Source: an uncultured bacterium (GTDB lineage Bacteria > Bacillota > Clostridia > Lachnospirales > Lachnospiraceae). Taken from it: a DNA stretch of 64,000 nt. A program made the translations under genes and the position numbers. The notes under the pieces were generated by a model, which did no database searches, had not been told where the DNA came from, and was given only the letters and a program-made list of their open reading frames with translations. The stretch is taken from the NCBI GenBank assembly GCA_905215625.1, contig CAJMQQ010000004.1, forward strand, positions 15,656 to 79,655. The letters run 5' to 3'. This document shows, one piece after another, positions 57,924-64,000 of the stretch (its first letter is position 1; every line of letters begins with the position of its first letter).

Positions 57924-59609
57924 ATGAAAAGGAGAATTACAAAAGCAATGAAAAAAGCAGCTGCATTGACATATATAGCAGCTGTAACAGTTTCCTGTCT
58001 GACTGGATGTGGCTCGAAGGAAGAGAAAAGCAGTACCGCCGTATCTGAAACTGCTGTCGAGACTACTCCATCTGCGGAGAAAGATGGAAGTACAATAACA
58101 AATAATAATTCGGGTGGAGATGAGGCAGTATTTAGAGAAGTGATAGATGTAGGAATTGATGCAGATCCAGGCGATTTATCCCCGTGGGGGCCAAACAGTT
58201 CTGGACGTACAGCGACAACTGATGTACTTTACGAAAACCTGGCGCATTGCATTGATGGAGAGGTTTATGGGGTTTTGATGAAAGATTATGAACTGGCAGA
58301 GGATGAGTCATATATGTTGGTGCACTTATATGATAACATTTATGACTCTGCGGGAAACCATTTGACTGCTAGTGACGTGAAATTTTCTTTTGAAAAATGT
58401 ATCGAAGGCGGTAATATTAACGGTCTGGGATATATTGAAAATGTGGAAGTCGTAGACGATTATACTGCAAAGTTTAACTTTAATACAACTCTGTATGTAT
58501 ACGATTTAGAGACATTATTTGAAACCTTTTATGTGGTAACAGAGGCTGCATATAATGCAAGTCCGGACGGCATGGTAACGACTCCTATAAGTACCGCACC
58601 ATACATAATGGAAGAGTATACAAGCGGTTACTTAATGGTTATGAAGAAAAATGAAAATTATTGGCAGAGCGAAGAACTTATCCAGGAAAGAGACAGAGCA
58701 AATGTGGGAACGATTAATTATTACATTATCACAGAAGCGTCACAGATGACTACAGCTCTGGAAAATGGTTCAATTGATATGAGCTGGACTGTAAGTACAG
58801 ATGATATTGCGATGTTCCAGGAAGGCGGTTCTTATGCAGACGAATACTGGGTATTCCAGACTCCAGACAACTTAGTTAGCCAGCTGTTTGCTAATTGCAC
58901 AGAAGGAAAAGCAACAAGTAATGAAGAATTAAGAAAAGCAATTTATTATGCAATTGACAGCAATGTGATTTTGGAAAGTGTATACAATGGAAATGGTATT
59001 GTGACATACGATACAGGACGTCCTAAATGCCCGGACTATAGCAAAGCATGGGAAGAAGAAGAAAATTATTATCACTATGATCTGGAAAAGGCAAAGGAGC
59101 ATTTAGCTGCATCTGGTTATAAAGAGGGTGAGTTAACGTTAAAATTGTTATGCGAGGCGACAGATACTTATAGTAATACAGCAGTATTGATTCAAGCTTT
59201 CTTATCTCAGATTGGCATTAACGTAGAAATTAATGCGGTAGACAATTCACTGTTGACGACCTATCAGAAGGATCCGGAGCAATGGGATTTACTGATTATT
59301 TCAAAAGCAGCATCTAACTACATTACAACGAATTGGAAAAATTGCTTTTCACAATCTTACTTTGCATGGGGAGGAACGATTAACTTTGCAGTAGACAATG
59401 AATTGGAAGAAAAGTTGAATACAGCTCGCCTGCTGTCAACACACACTGAGGAAAGTGTACAGGCAGTACACGAATATATTATTGATAAAGCATATGGACG
59501 AGGATTAGTTAATTTCTATAACAATCTGGTTATTCCAAGATCCTGCAGCCAGGTGGTTTTAAGCTATAAAAATGCAATTCTGCCAGGGGCTTGTATCTAT
59601 ACAGAATAG
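57924..59609 (+). CDS. Peptide ABC transporter solute-binding lipoprotein (family 5)
   Basis: The 561-residue protein has a basic N-terminus, a hydrophobic core and a lipobox (LTGC) with Cys29. A Ser/Thr/Glu-rich linker and the family 5 fold (ASDVKFSFEKCIEGG, EELRKAIYYAIDSNVI, ILIQAFLSQIGINVEI) follow. It binds oligopeptides, dipeptides or nickel-type ligands for the permeases downstream. The ATG at 57,924 has GGAGG upstream; the ATG at 57,912 overlaps that site. Confidence 0.92.
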   Translation: MKRRITKAMKKAAALTYIAAVTVSCLTGCGSKEEKSSTAVSETAVETTPSAEKDGSTITNNNSGGDEAVFREVIDVGIDADPGDLSPWGPNSSGRTATTDVLYENLAHCIDGEVYGVLMKDYELAEDESYMLVHLYDNIYDSAGNHLTASDVKFSFEKCIEGGNINGLGYIENVEVVDDYTAKFNFNTTLYVYDLETLFETFYVVTEAAYNASPDGMVTTPISTAPYIMEEYTSGYLMVMKKNENYWQSEELIQERDRANVGTINYYIITEASQMTTALENGSIDMSWTVSTDDIAMFQEGGSYADEYWVFQTPDNLVSQLFANCTEGKATSNEELRKAIYYAIDSNVILESVYNGNGIVTYDTGRPKCPDYSKAWEEEENYYHYDLEKAKEHLAASGYKEGELTLKLLCEATDTYSNTAVLIQAFLSQIGINVEINAVDNSLLTTYQKDPEQWDLLIISKAASNYITTNWKNCFSQSYFAWGGTINFAVDNELEEKLNTARLLSTHTEESVQAVHEYIIDKAYGRGLVNFYNNLVIPRSCSQVVLSYKNAILPGACIYTE

Positions 59610-59621
59610 CCGATAGGCAAA

Positions 59622-59660
59622 AGATATGGCTGTACCAGCAAAATGGATACAGCCATATCT
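59622..59660 (+). promoter_or_regulatory. Intercistronic hairpin in peptide importer operon
   Basis: A perfect 13-bp stem (AGATATGGCTGTA with TACAGCCATATCT, 13-nt loop) lies between the binding-protein and first permease genes. No T-run follows. Such hairpins can protect the upstream message and raise the level of binding protein over permease. Confidence 0.65.
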
Positions 59661-59685
59661 CCTCATATGAGGAAGGAGCAAGAGC

Positions 59686-60645
59686 ATGGGTAAATATATA
59701 CTAAAACGTTTGGTTATGACGATATTTGTCATTGTAGGAGCAGCGGTTCTCATTTTTTCAATTATGTATTTTGTTCCAGGAGAGCCTGTAACAATTCTAT
59801 TAGGAACAGAGGCTACTGCGGAAGAGATAGCAGCAAAAAGAGCGCAATTGGGATTAAATGATCCGTATTTAATACGCCTTGGAAGATTTTTATCGGATGC
59901 TTTTCTGCATTTTGATCTTGGAACAAGCTGGTTTAAAAACTCTTCTGTAGCAGGTGATTTGCTTTCCAGACTGCCAAGAACACTGTTCTTAGGAACTATG
60001 TTTGTGATTATCAGTTCTGTCATTTCTATTCCGTTAGGAATTACTGCTGCAATTCACCAAAATGGCTGGCAGGATCGTCTATGTATGGTGATTGCTATGA
60101 TTTGTACATCTGTACCGGATTTCTGGCTGGCTCTTATGATGGTATATCTGTTTTCGCTAAAACTAGGGTGGCTGCCATCTTTTGGAATTGAGTCCTGGCA
60201 GTGCTATATTATGCCGATTATAGCAGGATCCTTACACGGAATAGGACAATTAGCAAGACAGACTAGAAGCAGTATGTTAGATGTATGCAGAGCGGACTTT
60301 GTGACGACGGCCAGAGCAAAAGGAATTCCAGAAAAAAAGGTTATCTATTCCCATATGCTTCCGAACGCATTGATTCCTGTTATTACAATCATTGGCGGAA
60401 GCTTTGGAAGAAGTATTGCAGGAACAATTGTAATTGAACAGATCTTTTCTATGCCTGGAATTGGAACATATATTTCAACAGCAATTTCCAGCAGAGATTA
60501 TCCGGTTGTTCAAGGAAGTGTAATTATTCTGGCAGCTTTTATTGCAGTGGTCATGCTTTTGGTGGATCTGGTTTATGCTTATGTAGATCCAAGAATTAAA
60601 GCTCAGTATATTGCACAGAGCAAAAGGAGGAATAAACATGTCTAA
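59686..60645 (+). CDS. Peptide ABC transporter permease (DppB/OppB type)
   Basis: The 319-residue protein shows the OppB start (KYILKRLVMTIFVIVGAAVLIFSIMYFVPGEP), TEATAEEIAAKRAQLGLNDP and the EAA loop (DFVTTARAKGIPEKKVIYSHMLPNALIP near residue 210). Six membrane helices are seen. AAGGAG lies upstream. It forms the channel with the next gene's product, which it overlaps by 8 bp. Confidence 0.94.
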   Translation: MGKYILKRLVMTIFVIVGAAVLIFSIMYFVPGEPVTILLGTEATAEEIAAKRAQLGLNDPYLIRLGRFLSDAFLHFDLGTSWFKNSSVAGDLLSRLPRTLFLGTMFVIISSVISIPLGITAAIHQNGWQDRLCMVIAMICTSVPDFWLALMMVYLFSLKLGWLPSFGIESWQCYIMPIIAGSLHGIGQLARQTRSSMLDVCRADFVTTARAKGIPEKKVIYSHMLPNALIPVITIIGGSFGRSIAGTIVIEQIFSMPGIGTYISTAISSRDYPVVQGSVIILAAFIAVVMLLVDLVYAYVDPRIKAQYIAQSKRRNKHV

Positions 60646-61522
60646 TATTGCAGTAGCGGTTACTCCGGATATTAAAAGAAAACAGGGAATAGTAAGCCAG
60701 ATTTTTAAGCGTATTAAAACAAACTATACTGCAATGCTTGGACTGGGAATTTTGCTTCTTTTAATAGCAACGGCAATCTTTGCACCGCTGGTAGCCCCAT
60801 ATACATACGAAGAAATGGATATGTTGCAACTTAATGCTGCACCGTCATTTAAACATTTTTTCGGAACAGATTCACTGGGAAGGGATATTTTTAGTCGTTT
60901 GCTCTATGGAGGAAGATATTCACTGTTTTTGGGATTTGCATCTTCTATTTTATCTATGATAGCAGCAATTATATTAGGATCCCTGGCTGGATATTACGGA
61001 GGCTGGGTAGATAATGTGATATTAAGAGTTTGCGATGTGGTTCAGGCTATTCCCGGCATCCTACTTTCCATTGTAATCTCGGCAGTATTAGGGCCTGGAT
61101 TTATTAACACAATTATTGCCCTTGCAATAGGAGGGATTCCCTCTACTATCCGGCTGGTAAGAGGACAGATTCTGAGTGTCCGTACAGAAGAATACCTTGA
61201 AGCAGCTACATTAGGAAATTGTTCTTCAGTAAGAATCATGTTTGTCCACATTTTGCCGAATATTTTGTCACCGCTTATTGTGGGGTTCACTATGGGTATT
61301 GGAAGTACAATTATGTTAGCTGCATCATTAAGCTTTTTAGGGCTGGGGGTTCAGCCGCCTGCTCCGGAATGGGGGGCAATGCTTTCTGCAGGACGTAATT
61401 TTATTCGTAATTATCCGTGGCAAATTATATTTCCAGGCATCTTCATTTTCATCACAGTTTTGAGCATCAATCTGTTTGGAGATGGTTTAAGAGACGCTTT
61501 AGATCCAAAGATGAAAAAGTAA
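60638..61522 (+). CDS. Peptide ABC transporter permease (DppC/OppC type)
   Basis: The 294-residue protein has the OppC N-terminal motif FGTDSLGRDIFSRLLYGGRYSL near residue 75. The EAA loop is EEYLEAATLGNCSSVRIMFVHILPNILSP. Six membrane helices are seen. The ATG at 60,638 follows AAAGGAGG by 6 nt; an upstream in-frame ATG precedes this site. Confidence 0.94.
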   Translation: MSNIAVAVTPDIKRKQGIVSQIFKRIKTNYTAMLGLGILLLLIATAIFAPLVAPYTYEEMDMLQLNAAPSFKHFFGTDSLGRDIFSRLLYGGRYSLFLGFASSILSMIAAIILGSLAGYYGGWVDNVILRVCDVVQAIPGILLSIVISAVLGPGFINTIIALAIGGIPSTIRLVRGQILSVRTEEYLEAATLGNCSSVRIMFVHILPNILSPLIVGFTMGIGSTIMLAASLSFLGLGVQPPAPEWGAMLSAGRNFIRNYPWQIIFPGIFIFITVLSINLFGDGLRDALDPKMKK

Positions 61523-61537
61523 GAATGGAGATTAAGT

Positions 61538-62536
61538 ATGATGAATGAGTCCAAAAAGTTTGTTTCAGTAAAAAATCTGACAGTAGAATATACTTCTGAT
61601 GGCAGTGTGATTCATGCAGTAAACGGAGTATCATTTGATATTGAAGAAGGAAGTACCATTGGCCTTGTAGGGGAAACAGGAGCAGGAAAAACCACAATTG
61701 CAAAAGCGATTATGGGAATCCTGCCAGATCCTCCGGCAAGAATTAAAGAAGGACAGATATGGGTAGATGGAGAAGAGCTTTTGGAATTACTGGAAAAAGA
61801 AATGTTAAAAATTAGAGGAAACAAGATTTCTATGATATTCCAGGATCCAATGACAGCTTTGAATCCGGTAAAAACAATCGGAGAACAGATTGCAGAAGGA
61901 ATTTTGCAGCATAATCATATTTCCCAGGCAGATGCCAGAGATCAGGCTATTGACATATTAAAGATGGTTGGTATTACAGAAGAACGGTATGATGAATATC
62001 CATTCCAGTTTTCTGGAGGGATGAAACAGAGAGTTGTCATTGCAATGGCACTGGCCTGCAGACCCAAACTTCTTCTGGCAGATGAACCGACAACAGCGTT
62101 AGATGTAACGATTCAGGCTCAGGTATTGGAGATGATCAATGAGCTGAAGAAAAAATTGGGAACATCGTTAATGCTGATTACGCACGATTTAGGAGTGGTT
62201 GCACAGATGTGCGATACAGTTGCAGTAATCTATGCGGGAGAAATTGTAGAATATGGAAGTTTAAGAGAAATTTTTAAGGAGACAGCGCATCCTTATACAA
62301 AAGGGCTATTCCGCTCACTTCCAAGTTTGACGGGAAATGAGAAGCGGCTTCGCCCAATAGAGGGACTTCCTCCGGATCCTTCCAACCTTCCTGAGGGATG
62401 CAGTTTTAGTCCAAGATGTCCGTATGCAACAGAACACTGCAAAAAAAATAAAATTCCGTTAGAAAAAATAGGAGAAACTCATTACTGCAGGTGTATTTGC
62501 CGAAAGGAGAAAAATGAAAATGGCTCCATGTATTGA
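61538..62536 (+). CDS. Peptide ABC transporter ATPase (DppD/OppD type)
   Basis: The 332-residue ATPase has Walker A GETGAGKTT (near residue 48), Q-loop IFQDPMTALNPV, signature FSGGMKQRV, Walker B LLLADEPTTALD and switch His in LITHD. The C-terminal oligopeptide domain (SNLPEGCSFSPRCPYATEHC) carries the Cys cluster that binds an Fe-S centre in this family. It overlaps the next ATPase gene by 23 bp. Confidence 0.95.
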   Translation: MMNESKKFVSVKNLTVEYTSDGSVIHAVNGVSFDIEEGSTIGLVGETGAGKTTIAKAIMGILPDPPARIKEGQIWVDGEELLELLEKEMLKIRGNKISMIFQDPMTALNPVKTIGEQIAEGILQHNHISQADARDQAIDILKMVGITEERYDEYPFQFSGGMKQRVVIAMALACRPKLLLADEPTTALDVTIQAQVLEMINELKKKLGTSLMLITHDLGVVAQMCDTVAVIYAGEIVEYGSLREIFKETAHPYTKGLFRSLPSLTGNEKRLRPIEGLPPDPSNLPEGCSFSPRCPYATEHCKKNKIPLEKIGETHYCRCICRKEKNENGSMY

Positions 62537-63473
62537 AGTGAAAAATCTAAAAAAATATTTTGATACTCCAGGTGGAAAGCTTCACGCGGTAGATGATATT
62601 TCTTTCAGTATTCCCAAAGGTACAACAATGGGAGTGGTGGGAGAATCCGGCTGTGGAAAATCTACTTTGGGGCGGACGATAGTTCATCTTTATGAATGCA
62701 CAGATGGACAAATACTTCTTAATGGTGAGGATATTACACATGTAGATAAGAAAAAGCTGCGATATCTTCATGGGAAAATGCAGCTTATTTTCCAAGACCC
62801 GTATTCATCTTTAAATCCAAGAATGACAATAGAAGAAACAATTCGAGAACCATTAAAACTATCGGGGCAATATTCTAAAAAACAGCTAGAAACGGAAGTG
62901 AAACGTCTTATGGACAAAGCGGGAATTGAGACCCGCCTAAGAAATGCATATCCGCATGAGCTGGATGGAGGAAGACGTCAGAGAGTGGGAATTGCCAGAG
63001 CTTTGGCATTGAATCCGGAATTTATTGTATGTGATGAACCGGTTTCTGCTTTGGATGTATCAATCCAGGCACAAATTTTGAACTTGCTTATGGATCTGCA
63101 GGAAGAAGATAATTTAACTTTAATGTTTGTTACACATGATTTATCAGTGGTAAGGCATATTTCTACCGACATTTGTGTTATGTATCTGGGACAACTGGTA
63201 GAAACAAGCCCAGCAAAGGAATTATTTGAGAAGCCGTTGCATCCATATACAAAAGCATTACTTTCTGCAATTCCTTCTACAGATATTGACCATCCGAACG
63301 ATAGGATTATTTTAAGAGGAGAGTTAAGCTCTCCGATTAATCCAAAACCAGGCTGCCGTTTTGTTTCGCGTTGCCCTTATGCCTGTGAAAAATGTGGCCA
63401 GCCGCAACAACTAGAAGAGATAAGTCCGGGACATTCGATTGCTTGCTGCCGTGTAGGAGAAATTAATCGCTAA
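62514..63473 (+). CDS. Peptide ABC transporter ATPase (DppF/OppF type) with variant signature
   Basis: The 319-residue ATPase has Walker A GESGCGKST (near residue 45), IFQDPYSSLNP, Walker B FIVCDEPVSALD and the C-terminal CRFVSRCPYACEKC cluster. The ABC signature reads LDGGRRQRV instead of LSGGQRQRV, so the conserved Ser that contacts ATP gamma-phosphate across the dimer is Asp. One of the two ATP sites in the DppD-DppF pair may therefore be degenerate. AAAGGAG lies before the ATG. Confidence 0.94.
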   Translation: MKMAPCIEVKNLKKYFDTPGGKLHAVDDISFSIPKGTTMGVVGESGCGKSTLGRTIVHLYECTDGQILLNGEDITHVDKKKLRYLHGKMQLIFQDPYSSLNPRMTIEETIREPLKLSGQYSKKQLETEVKRLMDKAGIETRLRNAYPHELDGGRRQRVGIARALALNPEFIVCDEPVSALDVSIQAQILNLLMDLQEEDNLTLMFVTHDLSVVRHISTDICVMYLGQLVETSPAKELFEKPLHPYTKALLSAIPSTDIDHPNDRIILRGELSSPINPKPGCRFVSRCPYACEKCGQPQQLEEISPGHSIACCRVGEINR

Positions 63474-63491
63474 GGAGAATTAGAGATAGGA

Positions 63492-64000
63492 ATGAAAATA
63501 TATCACAGTCGTGCATACCATCGTTTTTTTGAAGGATATAATGAAAAACTGACTGCTAATGAAGAGGGAAAGTTAGAAATAAAGCGGTTTTATAGCGGAG
63601 ATTATTATATTCCAGAATTGTCAGAAAAAGAACGCAGAACAAAGAAAATTGGTATTTTTATTCTATATATCAGTGCTGTTTTACTGTTCTTTTTTGGGGG
63701 GTTACAAAATGTGACGATGAATTCTTCCAGATATATGGCTTTTGTCCAGATGACGGTTTTGCTGATATTTGGCGCGCTTTTGTTTTGGATGGCTCCTTTA
63801 TGGAAAAAAGATGGACATCTGACATTCAGGGACTATAAAGATTTAAAGGTCTGGATGAAAAAAAGCTGTCTCATAGCCGCAATTCTTTTATGGACAGGCG
63901 TACTAGCTGGACTCGTAGAAATGGCAATTCAGGGAAGAAAAGCAGATGAAGACGTTTTTGTAGCGGCGGCAGCATTGTTTTTGAGCGGTTTTTCTTTATA
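63492..64000 (+). CDS. Membrane protein of unknown function, 3' end cut by window edge
   Basis: An open frame from the ATG at 63,492 continues past the window end, giving at least 169 residues. The product begins MKIYHSRAYHRFFEGYNEKL. It has a hydrophilic N-terminal 55 residues and then four hydrophobic segments separated by short basic loops (MAFVQMTVLLIFGALLFWM, KKSCLIAAILLWTGVLAGL). It lies 18 bp after the importer ATPase and is probably in the same transcript. I do not recognise the family. Confidence 0.7.
   Translation, partial: MKIYHSRAYHRFFEGYNEKLTANEEGKLEIKRFYSGDYYIPELSEKERRTKKIGIFILYISAVLLFFFGGLQNVTMNSSRYMAFVQMTVLLIFGALLFWMAPLWKKDGHLTFRDYKDLKVWMKKSCLIAAILLWTGVLAGLVEMAIQGRKADEDVFVAAAALFLSGFSL

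Overview
The window reads as a chromosome segment from an anaerobic, spore-forming Firmicute of class Clostridia, most likely family Lachnospiraceae. The pointers are a SCIFF ranthipeptide with its radical SAM maturase beside secDF-tgt-yajC, Spo0A C-terminal-like proteins, a Csp-like subtilase, LCP and cell-wall-binding-repeat proteins, strong AGGAGG ribosome sites and A+T-rich sigma-A promoters. Genus cannot be fixed from the sequence alone. Base composition is uneven: about 1-12,400 is visibly A+T-rich, 12,500-49,000 is clearly richer in G+C, and 49,000-64,000 is intermediate.

Region 1 (1-12,345) is an accessory locus for a teichoic-acid-like glycopolymer. A rightward operon (940-10,602) encodes several GT-A glycosyltransferases, a TagGH/Wzm-Wzt-type ABC exporter, a GT2-TagF-like fusion protein, a GT-C-like membrane protein and a polyprenyl-phosphate glycosyltransferase. 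Its promoter lies on a 282-bp segment bounded by a perfect 19-bp inverted repeat (639-657 and 902-920). A paralogue of the operon's first gene runs leftward from the other side (start 596, cut by the window edge). A complete tyrosine recombinase lies at 11,536-12,345. Together these look like an invertible promoter (phase-variation switch) choosing between two oppositely oriented glycan operons. This is the most striking feature of the window.

Region 2 (12,516-17,336) holds an amidohydrolase, small regulators (two Spo0A_C-like proteins and an XRE protein with a palindromic candidate operator) and a secreted cell-wall-binding repeat protein.

Region 3 (17,602-30,745) is a second cell-surface glycan cluster. 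It contains a TPP-dependent acetolactate-synthase-like enzyme, a nucleotide-sugar epimerase, a fused C-methyltransferase/epimerase, three GT2 proteins, a WbaP-type initiating phosphotransferase and a long LCP ligase with repeat-rich tails. The first enzymes suggest a branched deoxysugar.

Region 4 (30,926-44,424) is housekeeping envelope and protein quality control: HtrA, a ClpX-like unfoldase, a Csp-like subtilase, an LspA-like protein, a CNNM/CorC protein, a TIGR04086-type membrane protein, then the SCIFF precursor, its maturase, SecDF, Tgt and YajC.

Region 5 (44,515-64,000) is catabolism and transport. It holds a FadR-type regulator with an IlvD/Edd dehydratase and a mannitol-dehydrogenase-family reductase (sugar-acid metabolism), and a LacI regulator fused to a solute-binding-protein domain. 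The latter faces an operon with a glycerophosphodiesterase-like protein, a sugar or glycerol-phosphate ABC importer lacking its ATPase, and MgtC. A HAD hydrolase follows, then a LysR regulator divergent from a complete Dpp/Opp peptide importer and a truncated membrane protein. I saw no rRNA, tRNA, CRISPR array or insertion sequence.
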